DNA from: Glycine soja | Taxonomy: Eukaryota > Streptophyta > Magnoliopsida > Fabales > Fabaceae | Length of the DNA: 64,000 nt | Reading direction: 5' to 3' | Assembly (NCBI RefSeq): GCF_004193775.1 | Contig: NC_041009.1 | Location: 44,261,534-44,325,533, forward strand | In this document: positions 34,862 to 46,278 of the stretch, one piece after another | Numbering within the stretch: position 1 is the stretch's first letter | How the letters are laid out: every line of letters starts with the position of its first letter | Notes under the pieces: generated by a model | Seen by the model: the letters and a program-made list of their open reading frames with translations, nothing else | Database searches by the model: none | Told to the model about the DNA's origin: nothing | Translations under genes and position numbers: made by a program

Positions 34862-36125
34862 TCAACAAAAGATCCACAACCTCTTTGAATCAGTCTCAAT
34901 CCAAACCTCGGAGTATCCTAATTCCCAAGCAATTTGTAGTCCATAAATAATTCCTAAAAGTCTAGTAGCAATAATGGAACTATGCCCAATATTCCAAGAC
35001 AATCCTTTGACCCACCTGGCAGTGTTTTCACATATCACCCATCCACACCACGAGTTGTTTAAAGGTTTTTGCACTAACCCATCAACATTCACCTTCCACC
35101 ACCCATCAGGTGGAATCATCCATTAGATAAGGCTAACCTTATTTCTTTGCGCTAAATGGCAAGTGATGGATGAATTTTGTTGCACTTTTGGAGTTGTCCA
35201 TCTAATATGGTGTACAATACTGTGAGGATTCCAAACATAATTAGAAAAAACTTTCTTACTTTTGTAAAACCATAAGACCTAAAGGGCTACACCAAAAATA
35301 AGGTGCTTGTTGGATCCTTTTGAAGGTTCTGTTGCATCCAGAGATTGACATCTTGTTGGGTGAAAAACAATTGTGTCAGATGCAGGTTCAAAGGGAGAAG
35401 TTGCCATACTGGCTTGACTATTGTGCAATCCTTAAGGATGTGGATGTCTTGTTCTGAATTCCAATGACATATAGGACAACATGGGTCATCCGTGGTACCA
35501 AAATGGGAGTGTCTAACATTAGTTTTTAAACAATGTGGGGCTATCATCCAGAGGAAAGTTCTAACTCACTATGGTCCATTCCACCTCTAGATGTGTTTCC
35601 ACAAAGTCTCATTAACAGAATTATTGGTAACATCAATAAGAGAGTACACTAAACTTACTAAGAATTCTCCAGTTGGACTGAGGAACCACATTGGCTTATC
35701 TGGTCCAAGGGAATGATTAAGGGTAAGCATAGCAAGAATTTCAAAAACTATATCTTGTGGTATATAACCCTAAACTGATTGAACATCTCAATACCCTTCA
35801 TCAGTGCAATAGTCTGAAACAATTAAATCAAGGTAAGTATCTAGAATATCAAAGACTAGAAATTCATGAAGGATATTCCCAGAAAGTAACCATGTGTCTA
35901 CCCAGAACCTCACAACTTGATTGAAGAAAATCCCAATTATCCATAATTGCTTTCTAGGTATGCAATTCGTTTAGTCTATGTTTAACATCTAGGAAGAAGT
36001 CAGTCCATGTATTATACTAATGTTTCTAGACTTTAACCCATAAAGCTTCAGTTCATTGACAAGTCCCAATCCCATCTTCATCATTAGAGCTTCATTCATG
36101 ACATCAAAACATTTGAAGCCCATAC
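34862..36125 (-). pseudogene. LINE-type retroelement remnant (zf-RVT and RNase H-like domains)
   Basis: Read on the minus strand from right to left. Near 36125-36040 is GFKCFDVMNEALMMKMGLGL, the segment after the reverse-transcriptase core in plant LINEs. Near 35900 is FWVDTWLLSGN. At 35547-35287 is a zf-RVT domain with CPICHWNSEQDIHILKDC. At 35119-34862 is the start of an RNase H-like domain: GWWKVNVDG, SWCGWVICENTARWVKG, then WIETDSKRLW. These are hallmarks of the plant putative ribonuclease H / non-LTR family. Frameshifts and stops separate the parts, and the reverse-transcriptase core and ORF1 are absent, so this is a dead 5'-truncated copy. Confidence 0.85.
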
Positions 36126-37610
36126 GAGAGTATTTTTGTATTGAAGGATAAGGAAGTCATGTTGCAACTAAGGTGTTCACAAAGGCTCTCGTCACCAAGA
36201 AAAAAACTGATAAATGGTATAACTTTTATTATAAACGTGAACACACTTGATACAAGAGAAATAGAGGAAATATATAACATAGTGTACAACGGTTCTGCAT
36301 AAAGAAAATAATTACAGATTAAAAGATTTTAAATATAGACTAAGTTTCCTTGTTATACTTAGCCAGAATCTAGTTTATTTGCTGGATTGTTTTGTGTCAC
36401 TTAAAGCATATTAATCCTCCAACGGTTTTCCATTGTTGGTGGCACAATTATGGGTATGTTGTTTCCACCAACTCCTTGTTTCCTTTTTCTGCATAATTAC
36501 AATAATTGTCATCTATGGACAACTTGTTCCTGTTAATACAATTGACAAAGTTGTTTTATACTCTTCAATGTGGAGAGAAACACGAACATCTAACTTTGGG
36601 AGTGACCAAGTTGCATAGAACTATGTTGGTTTCGGAGAAAAAATGTGCACAATAGCAATATTAAAAAAAAAAAAAAAAGTGGATCCAACTAGTTTTTGTT
36701 TTCCTACCTTAAGCCTACAAGAGAACGTAGCAAATATGATTGAAAACACAAGCATTTCCTAGTAAAGATGTCATAACTTAAATATGCTTTAGCAATTACA
36801 AAGTTCATCACCTGACTATGAACTGTGAACAAGCAATAACTGATAATCTGATATTACATGTTGGTGCTGCTGAAGATGGTTTATATTTGCAAAATAGAAA
36901 CTGAAAATTATTATGAACACAAATTATGAAAAAAGACAAACCAAATTTTTTTAGCTATCAAGTCTGTTTTTTTTAATTCATTCACATGCTATTTTCCTCA
37001 AATGACACCCCACAACTTCATTATCTGGCTTCCATTTTGCAGCCACATCAGTGTTCACCTTAAACCAATCATGGCATGACTTGAACATTTATCTTAACAA
37101 TGATTTTGGTAATCAACAGCATCACCGCTTCCATTGATAGAGGCTACATAACAATGAATAACACGGTCCAGATTGGAGATACCATGGCTTAGTTTATAAA
37201 GTAACTCAGAATAGATCTAGAATTTACAACAGATACATCTTAAAATTTTTCCAACCTTTCTGATAAAGTAACCTTTAGGCTCCCTTTTCAAAAAAAGCAT
37301 TTCTAAGGACTCATAAAATGACTTGCTATGAATGATAACACATAGTATTGATGCATACAAAATCAAAACTAAAACTCATAACAAATTCTTAATTACAAAA
37401 TTTAAAGTGGCAAAAGCATGCTGTGAAACGGGACCTTTTAAGTTGGTTTACATGCAAAATAAAACGCTAATTGGTGGTTCAATAGCTAGCTTCCTACACT
37501 TGTGTTGTTACAGTATAAGCAGAAAAAGTGAAAAAGGAAACAAATTCTGAGACTCATCTTGAGGAAGGCTAGGATCTCCAATATGACAGACATCTTGATT
37601 TCTATCACAA
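36126..37610. other. Intergenic; 3' flank of the SWIB gene
   Basis: Mixed-composition DNA with no intact gene. A poly-A run lies at 36662-36677. The right end would include the 3' UTR of the minus-strand SWIB gene. Some minus-strand stretches (about 37010-37190) have a protein-like feel but too many stops to assign. Confidence 0.35.
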
Positions 37611-38878
37611 TCATTTGGGCTCTTTTGGAAAATGCATCTTGATAAGTGCAGGAAGTTCTGCTAACTCAACCTGAGGTTTCCCCAACAAAATACTTTTTAA
37701 CTTTTCATCACAGTTTACCACATTCTTGTTATTCTGATCCTGCTCAATTAAAGAAGCAACTCATCTTAATCAGCCCAAGGTAGCTGCATATCAATATATC
37801 AAAATAAATATACCCAACCCATAAAACATCATAGCCACCAACTCAACAACTGGCGATACATGCATTTTACAAATTTATAACCCATGAATTAAGTATTATA
37901 AAAGATCATATAACAGTTCAAAAACATCAGAAGGAGATCTCTATTTTGGAATAATATGTTGATAGTATGTATAGCATAAACAAAACACAGAACATATACT
38001 AGAGATTTCCTCTGTTGCCAAGTGCACAATATTTTGCTAAGTACTACTGTACCATTAAAGCTGTTTGGAGTGATGTTAAAGAATGAAATGGAGTAAAATG
38101 AAATGAAATAATACTAGGTTCCATTGTTTGCATTATATAAAATAGGATGAAATGGGATGGAACATGACAGAATGTATTCCATTCCAGTCAATCAAACACC
38201 CTTCTTTTCCTTCACTTTAAATTTGGGAGAACAGGATCACACCTATTTTTTTCCATTCCATCTTAAAAAAATATCCAAACAATAAAATGATAACTTTATT
38301 CCAACCCATTCCATTCACCATTACATATTAAAAAATGGCCTAGGTATATCAATATTGAATGACTCAACTACCTTATAAAGGTCCCATTCCAATCATTCAC
38401 TATTTCTACTTCCTACCTTATTTCATCACTACCACTCCACAAAGGAGAGAAAGCAGCCTTTATTTCAAAGCAAAACTCTTTGAATTGTCTAACAAACCAC
38501 TTAGCTCAAAAGGCATACCTCACACTCTCCCTCTTCAACAATCCCTTAAAGAAACAATTCATATCATTCTGTCATCCCAACTAACCTTGACATAAATTTT
38601 ACAAAATTTCAAAACGAAGGCAAAATTCAACTTTCCAACAAGATAAAATTTAATTTAATTTTCACAAAATCAAAACTAAAAAACTTTAAGGAAAAGGAGG
38701 GAACCTGAAGATTATTTGTTTTGATGTAGGACCAAATGCACTTGAAACAGCCCAAGCGGGAAATCTGAGACTGACCCACGAATTCTCTGAGCGTGGATGG
38801 AAGGTTGACGAGGTCAATCAAGTTGGCAAGCTTCTTAGGGTTATCAGTGATGGCTTTCTTCATGCGCTGAGGAAGCAT
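37611..38878 (-). CDS. SWIB/MDM2-domain protein, two coding exons
   Basis: Coding exons on the minus strand are 38878-38705 (58 codons) and 37739-37611 (42 codons and the stop), with GT-AG borders and phase 0, for 100 residues. Almost the whole protein is one SWIB fold: IDLVNLPSTLREFVGQSQIS, CFKCIWSYIKTNNLQ, then NVVNCDEKLKSILLGK and LPALIKMHFPKEPK. It looks like the short plant SWIB proteins of the At4g26810 type. SWIB domains bind partner proteins; small plant members are linked to chromatin remodelling or organelle nucleoids, and no role can be assigned here. The ATG at 38878 is preceded by a splice acceptor at 38894, so the upstream in-frame ATG at 38932 probably lies in an intron. An N-terminal transit peptide is not obvious. 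Confidence 0.9.
37740..38704 (-). other. Intron of the SWIB gene
   Basis: 965 bp. It contains a MITE-like insertion at 38062-38281. Short open frames here are not exons. Confidence 0.75.
38062..38281. mobile_element. Candidate 220-bp MITE in the SWIB intron
   Basis: Ends are inverted: TGTTTGGA at 38062-38069 and TCCAAACA at 38274-38281. Just inside, 'aaagaatgaaatggagtaaa' on the left pairs loosely with 'ttccattccatcttaaa' on the right. The interior is rich in 'gaatggaat'-type motifs in both orientations. No clear target duplication was found, so the family is open. Confidence 0.45.
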
Positions 38879-38892
38879 TTTTGCTTTAAATC

Positions 38893-39760
38893 CCTGAAAT
38901 TCAAAGCCCAAGTGGAGTTGGGCACCGATCAAAAACGAAGCTTGGTAGAGAAATAGAGAGGGCTAGTATGGTTGGGGTTTGAAGGATGCTACGAAATGAA
39001 TGAAGAGTAGAGTAAATACAATGCTTTGAAAACCGGACCAGTCATCGACTCTGTCATGGGCACTCAGTCAATGGTCGAACCAGTGACTCACTACTTGAAT
39101 TGAATGACCTGATCTCTATTTAAAAAATTGAAAATTTTACACCTGCCTTTATTTGATCATATTCATGGAATTCAACTAAGCAATTGATCAACACCAAAAC
39201 AATACTAAAAAGTTTTATGCGGCAATAATCAAACAAACCCAAAACTTTAAAATCAATTTTTTACAATTACATTCAATTCTTAATAATCATTCTCTTAAAA
39301 TCAATCTCCAAAATCAAACCCAAATGGGAAATGCACGATCACCTTACTGCTCTATGAAACCAACCAAGCTAAAGTCTTGATAACTTGAAAACAATAAATG
39401 GTTTCTTCAATTAAAGCCAAGCAAGCAGTACCCAGACTTCACGCATACAAAAAAAAAAAAAGAAGGAAGAATACGCTAAGAACAAACATCGTATTGTAGT
39501 CAAAATGGGAGAAATAAAATAATAAAAAAAATACACAATATCTCAAAATCAGAAAACGTGCTTACTGATGCGTATAAAGCAAATCGTGCTTGAAAGGAAA
39601 TCAGAACCTAGTGTGCGCGAACTCGCGATGACAGTGGCGCGACGACGGTGGTGGAACAGGCTTGGGACGGCGGCGGTGGACCTGAGTGGGTTTGCGCTTG
39701 GGTTGTGCCGTGCGTGTGAGTCGTCGAGTTTAGAGATGGAGCTTAGGGAGAGAGTCTCGT
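38893..39760 (-). promoter_or_regulatory. SWIB gene 5'-UTR exon and leader intron
   Basis: A GC-rich block at about 39608-39760 ends on the minus strand in ACTAG/GTTCTG, a usable donor. The acceptor TTTCAG at 38894-38899 lies 15 nt before the ATG. This gives a leader exon and a roughly 715-bp intron. The plus-strand open frame over the GC-rich block (39568-39771) is best explained as a shadow of this leader. Confidence 0.5.
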
Positions 39761-39779
39761 TTCGATTTTAGATTTTTTT

Positions 39780-42700
39780 TTATTTTTTCTTCCTCTTCTA
39801 GATACCAAACAACGTCGTTTCACAAATTTTGAAGAAGAAAAATAAACCAAGGTTTATAAAATAAGGTTTAATTACAATGGAGTGATGCTCTAGTTTATGT
39901 TATAAACACAACTAGACATTAATGGATATTGGATATTGTATTCCCAAACTCAGATCTGACTCTCCTCATCATATAAGTTTTGCCTAAACATAACTCGATT
40001 ATGCAGAGGGAGTTGTGTATGTAGTTTTAATTTCATATAGAGTCAAACAACTATAAGAAACTCAATTAAATCAAGAACCTAATTGAAAATTTTGTAAAAA
40101 TATAAAAATCTATAGATCAATTTAATTATTATTATTTTGTTTCTTTAATTTATTTTTCAGGTTTCTTTTAGGTCCTATAATTTTTTTAAATAGATAGAGA
40201 GTGTTGTTTATAATTTAATTAGGTCTCAATTTTTATTTTTATTAATTGGATCTCGAGTCTAATTGCTATTATAAGAAATTAATTACATATATCCATTAAG
40301 TGAAGGTGTAAATAATGGTGAATTGATATTTTTGGAGGGTGTTGTAAGTACAACTAAGTCAAATTTAAAATATTTTTAAAAAGTTTTAATTTCTACAAGT
40401 CAATTTACTCTAAGTATTCTTTCAAAAATCTCTGATAAATATTTATCTTTATAAAAGGTTGAAACTTTGCTAAAAAAATCTCACAAATAACTCAATTGTA
40501 CTTATAATACACTATAATAAAAGATAAAAATTCATACACCCAATTAAAAAAAGTTTAGGGACATAAATAAAAATTTGCTAAAAATAAGGGAACCTTGCGA
40601 TTAATTTAATCATTGTCATTTTATTCCTCTAATTTATTTTTTTAGGTTCAATTTAGTTATATTATTATTAAAAAGTTCAATTAAGTCTAATCATTTTTAA
40701 AAAAAAATCAATTAGATTTCTTTACTTTTAAAAGATTCAATTAGGTCCTTTATTTTTTAAAAAAAGAAATTTAATTTGCTTCATTTGCTCCAATTTTTTT
40801 AGAAAATAAAATCAAATTTGGTTTTAAATTAGACCAAATTGAATCAATTTTAAAAATAAAGGACCTAATTGAAACTTTTGAAAATAAAAAAGACTTAATT
40901 GAATATTTTTAAAAAAATTAAAAGATATAATTAAATATTTTAATATTAAAAGGATCAAATTTAACCTAAAAAATAAATTAAAAAATCAAAATAATAATTA
41001 AACCAAAAACTAAAAATGTGTGAATCAACCCAAGTTAGTAAAACCCTTTGGTTCATTGATTCAACCACAAAATCAACCAAGTCATCCTGCTTCATACCAA
41101 TTCAATGGCATATCCGATTCAATTCTAGACAGAGACTTATTATACCACTGATTCTTAACGAAATTATGTGAGTCCATGTCAATTTTTTTTGTATTGTCAG
41201 GGTCAATTTTTAGAACTATGAGTAAGAGTCACCACAAAATGGTGTGAAGGAAGTAAAGTGTATAATCATTTAAGTCAATTTGCTTAAGGTGTTATTTTAA
41301 AATTTTAATGAGTAAAATCATAACATTTTTAAAATAAAGTAATTTTATAAAATAATCACTAATTCATTGTACTTAAGAATAAGAACTTCACTTTCTAGTA
41401 TCTTTTTAAATGTGTTTTGCAAAAGTCTAACACAATTGCCATATTTTGTCATTTTTTTTTATTAAGGACATATGTTGTCAAATAAGTCAAATATTTTTTT
41501 ACAATTAAAATAAAAATAAAAATATATTTTAAATATGAATCAAATTAATTGTGTATTAGAAATGAAAATGTTAAAATAATTTTTTGGATTTTTTTAATAT
41601 TTGTACCTAGATGCAATTTTATATTTAGTGGTTCATAAAGAATGAACTAATGTTATTTAAATGAATAATACAAATATTTGAAGCTAATTAAAATGCCTTC
41701 ACAATATAAAAGATTTACAATTGTCATTTGATTATAAATTATTATATATTGTAATTTTATTATTTTATGATAATTATATTAAAAATTATGTGAATAATAT
41801 TTTTTAATTATTTAACAATATAAATATTTTTACACCAATCCTGCATGACAATTATTATCTTAATAGTTGTATTTTGTTTTATTAGTTGAAGTGAATATAT
41901 TGTTCTAGTCTAGTAGGAGCTTTAATAGGTCAAGTCTTTAATAAGAGTTTTAGTAGGCCGGGTCTTTAATAAATAATAGGAGCTTACAATACGATCTACT
42001 TTAGATTTTTTAATCCAATGAAATAAAAGATAAGTATAAAGAGATTTACAATGATCCACACATTTGATTAAATCAACTGAGCTAGATTTCTGTTTGTAAT
42101 CTACATAAGATTTCACTTGACTTGATTCATTTATTAATAAGGTCAAATTTAAACTTTTAAAAAATTATGTTTAAGTAAAAATGTTAAGCCTTAGCCCTTA
42201 AAAACGGTTTATTAAGTTTTAGAGTAAATTATTCTCTCACTCCCTAATTTTTTTTCAAATTATACATAATGTCACTCTAATTTATATTCATACACTAGTC
42301 CCTTTTATGTTTGAAAATACATATACATAATATCTATAATAATTTTATTGCATAAAATAATATAAAAATGGATAATTATTATTAATAAGTTTCAATTAAA
42401 ATAGTTTTATTTAAAAAAAAATAAAGCTAGAACAAGCCAATTGGTCTATGTAGGCAGTTAGAAAAAAGTTATTTATGCATAAAAAATATTATGATTCAAA
42501 TTTTATATCTTATAATTTAACTATTATAAAAATTATTTATCTATAAAAATGATTATTTATATGTATTATTATTTTTATAATATTTTTATGAGTTACTTTT
42601 TATATGTTATGTTTTTCAATCTAAGTAAATTAAAAAACATCATTATTAATAATAAAAACTATACTATTATTGTGTATATTATTATTATTTTATATTTATT

Positions 42701-43110
42701 ATACTTAATGAATATTTGATATTCTTTATGGTATGAATTTATAAGAATAAAAAATTATAATATCTTATAATTGATCATCATGAAAAGAACTTTGTTGTTG
42801 TTGCTATTTTTTATTATTATTATTATTATTATTAAGGTATGAATTTATAAGAATAAATAATTATAATGTTAAAATTGACTCTTATTTATACCTTCAATAA
42901 ACAACCATTTTTCCCTTTTCTCGTTAAAAGGCACAGGGCCACCATTTTAGTACACATTTTGCAAACTTTCGTCCAAACAAGTATGTAGGTGAAGTCATTG
43001 CATATATACTTTTTTTAAATGGTGAATCATATGTATGCACCACAGATACATCAAGATCATACATGCATGCACATTACTGCTTGTATTATTTTCTCTCCTG
43101 GTAAATTGCT
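39780..43110. other. AT-rich intergenic region
   Basis: No gene seen. It holds a foldback repeat (about 40595-41010), a short ATT repeat at about 42808-42835, and loosely repeated 'taggtcaagtctttaataag' / 'taggccgggtctttaataaa' motifs at about 41935-41975. Confidence 0.4.
40595..41010. repeat. Foldback element: imperfect inverted repeat with about 160-nt arms
   Basis: The left arm (about 40597-40765) contains 'tttaatttattttttt-aggttcaattta', 'aaaaagttcaattaagtct' and 'ttcaattaggtcctttattt'. The right arm (about 40845-41005) carries their complements in reverse order: 'aaataaaggacctaattgaa', 'agacttaattgaatattttt' and 'aacctaaaaaataaattaaa'. The spacer is about 80 nt. Transcription would give a long hairpin. 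No coding capacity and no target duplication noted. Confidence 0.7.
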
Positions 43111-43121
43111 TACAAACTTAA

Positions 43122-43520
43122 TCATAGGAATTTTCTGAACGTCTTTAAGAGGTTATGAATATCATAAGCATGCATGTCATCCACTGTTTGTACCATCTTT
43201 TTGTTCAATTTCTCAAACTTATCAATGTTATAACCACTCAAGGTCTCTTTGAAATGTTCAACATTTGAGAAGTCACTAGGTGGTAGATGGAACTCCTTTT
43301 GTATCTGTTAGCAACTTTATTACAGATAATCATTTCAATTTTCAGGAATTATCATAGCTAATATAGAGTAAAAAGTCATACCTTAAACGAATTCGGTATC
43401 CAAATTATCAATGAGCTTTTGTTGAACTTTAGCTTTGCCTATCATAGCAGGCATTACTTCTTAAGATGACATATAAGCATGTATCTTAGAACCCTCGTTT
43501 TACAAACTCATTGATCTACA
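43122..43520 (-). pseudogene. Fragment of an EH-domain-containing (EHD) dynamin-like ATPase gene
   Basis: On the minus strand 43304-43125 is an open stretch of 60 codons: IQKEFHLPPSDFSNVEHFKE, TLSGYNIDKFEKLNKKMVQT, VDDMHAYDIHNLLKTFRKFL, then TGA at 43122-43124. It is preceded by an AG acceptor. Upstream, at about 43510-43380, a second remnant reads PAMIGKAKVQQKLIDNLDTE after a frameshifted KIHAYMSS-type stretch. In plant EHD1/EHD2 these two segments are adjacent, at the end of the helical domain. EHD proteins tubulate membranes in endocytic recycling. The GTPase-like P-loop and EH domain are missing, so this is a gene fragment; the retained intron indicates a DNA-level origin, not a retrocopy. 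Confidence 0.8.
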
Positions 43521-45821
43521 ATATACACAAATATTATTTTAGTTATGAAAATAAAACAACTTCAATAAATAAAACATAATTAGTGATTAAATTGATATTA
43601 GAATCTAAGAGATCAAATATAATATAAGTTTTTATAGTAGTTTTTTATGATTTTGGTTCCTAAACTTTTTGACAACTAGTCAACTAAAAATCATTGGTCG
43701 ATAAATTAGATTGTTCATGCAATTGAGTCGTTAAAAATCGATTATCGCACATCCTATTCATTACATTCAGTTTATTGTTTAGAGGTTGAAAATGTGTTAC
43801 ATTGATGATGAACTCATGACCTAAGACATGATTTCAATAGTTGCATCTAATTTTATCAATTTTTATATTTTAAATTATAAAAAATGTTGTTTATAAAATA
43901 TAATACTATGAAATTAAATTTTTAAATAGGTGTATTTCAAATTAACAATAATTGCATCTATTTATAAAATATTCTCTCCCACTCTTTTTGCCATCTTTGT
44001 GAACTTAATCAAGTTAAATATATTTGTCTAAAAAAATTTAATTTTATAGATAAATATATTTCAAATATGCATTGAAAATATAAATAATAAGGTATTGGTA
44101 CCTTACTAAGTTATTTAGTTTGTAGTTTGTAAAATTTGAAATTAACAATTTATATATATCAAACTAATGGATGTGCATACGGGTTGATAAATTGAGCCAA
44201 ATTGGCCCGGATAGATTAGTTAAGCCCATAGACCTTATGAATATCATTTTTTTTTAAATTCCTATAATTATATTAAGTTTTTGAGTCCAACTCATTAAAT
44301 TCATAAACCTAGCGATCTTTATTTGTATATTCACATATTATTTATATAATTTGCTTCAGTATAATTTATAAGTATTATTAATTTGTTAGGTTCAGATTTT
44401 GATCTTTAATTTAAATTTTTATTTTGTTTAAAATATTGATATATTTTAATGTGATAGATTTTACCTTAAAAAATAAAGTTATTTTTTTGTTATAATTTTA
44501 TATATTTTTCACTTTTTTAAAAAGTAATGTTTTATATTATTTTTTAAATGACTATTTGGACGTATAGATCAACCTATTTATTGATGGACTTTTACGGGTC
44601 AAATACAAACCTTTAATAAAAAGATAATTTATTTTACAGATCAAATTTATCTGACACTCCTAAAATGCGGGCTTCAGGGATACTCATTCCTATATGTGGA
44701 TTACATTAATGATTTAGTATAAAAAATTAGTATATTCACAAGTGATTTTGAAAAAGAGAAAATTAATGCGGCTGTACAATCCAGGGGTATCATGCTAGTT
44801 ATAATAAAAGAAAGCCTCCACAACCTTCTTAGTACATTTTCTTCTTCTTTTGCTTCTGTTTCATTCTTCGAGAGTCTTCTATTCTGTAGACCCAGTCTAT
44901 TGTGTGAAAGGTGATCATATCCTTCAAATACTGATTGTTCCATTAATTAATTTTTTAACAGATGGATAAGATTAATCCATGGAACTGGTGCTTGAAGGTA
45001 TGCAAAAATTAATTTTCAAAAATTTCTAAAAGGTAACATAATTGCAACGTGACAATGTTTATATTTGGAGAAACACGTGATATGTTTTTCCAATGATCCA
45101 ATTATCTTCTCCAAGGCACCCAGTTCTAAAAGATGTTGTTTGGGTTCGATCCAATCCAAGGTCTTTTAGATTATTTTTTTGACTTGATATACCTATTGTG
45201 TGCTACGACAAGTCAATAGTCGTTATCTTCTTGAGTAAAAATGGGTAACGATTTTGATTGTGGAAAAGATGTTGCTAATGGTGGATGTTGACTGAACAAG
45301 TGGGAATGACTAATGAGTCATGTTATCATTTTGGCTACACACATATCACTTATTTGATCTTAGAACTACCAAGTATAGTTGCAGGGGTTGTGAGGGTCAT
45401 TTTTTTTTTGGTTATTGATTTTTTATTATACCTTTGATTCAATGTTGTTGTGTTTGATTGTGGAACCAAATTTTTGACAGAGGTTTGTTTATGGAAAATT
45501 GAAGCATGAAAAGAAAAACCATGTGTTTAGGACCAACGACCTTGGAAAAAATAACTAGGTCACTGTAAAAAAAAAATATATCATGTGTTTCTCCCATTAA
45601 AAAATTGTCGTGTGACAATTATGTCACCTTTTATAAATTTTCAAAAATTAATTTTTGCTAACCTTCAATCTGATGGTCAGCATTTCTTTTTCACTGCGGA
45701 GGATATAATTGCTTTGCCCATAGTAGACCGCATCCTATTTTTTAAACCCAAAATTAAAATCCTTCTTGTTTATTTCCCATATTATTAATCTAATCTTCAC
45801 CCAAATCATAAAAGAAATTAC

Positions 45822-45867
<46 letters not shown>

Positions 45868-46020
45868 CAGACTTAATTATTTTTTAATTACTTAAATTTA
45901 AGAGACTATAAAAATTATTTTTTAGTTGAAGAGAGATTTTTTTAATTCAGAAAATTAGAAAATGTAAATTTTTATTTGAGAGAATAAAAATACAAACTTC
46001 TTAATTTAAGTGACTAAAAA
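43521..46020. other. AT-rich intergenic region upstream of GrpE
   Basis: No gene recognised. Minus-strand 44701-44943 has an 80-codon open frame with no family resemblance. Positions 44150-44690 contain repeat-like phrases ('gatgtgcatacgggttgata', 'ccaaattggcccggatagat') of a kind common in plant repetitive DNA. Confidence 0.35.
45824..45864. repeat. (TA)n microsatellite
   Basis: An uninterrupted AT/TA dinucleotide run of about 40 bp, in the region between the intergenic DNA and the GrpE promoter. Confidence 0.95.
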
Positions 46021-46121
46021 CATGATTAAAAATAAAAATTAAACATCGCTATTTCCAACCGGACCACCAGGCCACAAACCAGAAAGAAGGGCAATATCGT
46101 CAACAAAGAAACATTCCCCAT

Positions 46122-46130
46122 AAACCCTAA
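46122..46130 (+). promoter_or_regulatory. Telo-box (AAACCCTAA) in the GrpE leader/promoter
   Basis: AAACCCTAA lies 149 nt before the start codon. Telo-boxes are known near the transcription start of plant genes for ribosomal and other growth-associated proteins, consistent with a housekeeping mitochondrial chaperone gene. A single short motif can occur by chance. Confidence 0.4.
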
Positions 46131-46278
46131 CCCCCAAACTCACGAACCTAAGAAAAACAACATTTGTTTTCTTTCTGTCCAAGCAAATTTTCCCTCATTT
46201 ATTCTCCTCTCCTCACAAATCACTTCCCTTATTCAATACCAAATCAAATTATTCCTTCTCAATCGATTCTCTTCGGCC

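Noticed and set aside
39568..39771. Plus-strand open frame of 67 codons in a GC-rich block
   Set aside because: The minus strand here has a splice donor and the right place for the SWIB leader exon; the peptide resembles nothing known.
44701..44943. 80-codon minus-strand frame
   Set aside because: No recognisable motif, no signal of exon structure, AT-rich surroundings.
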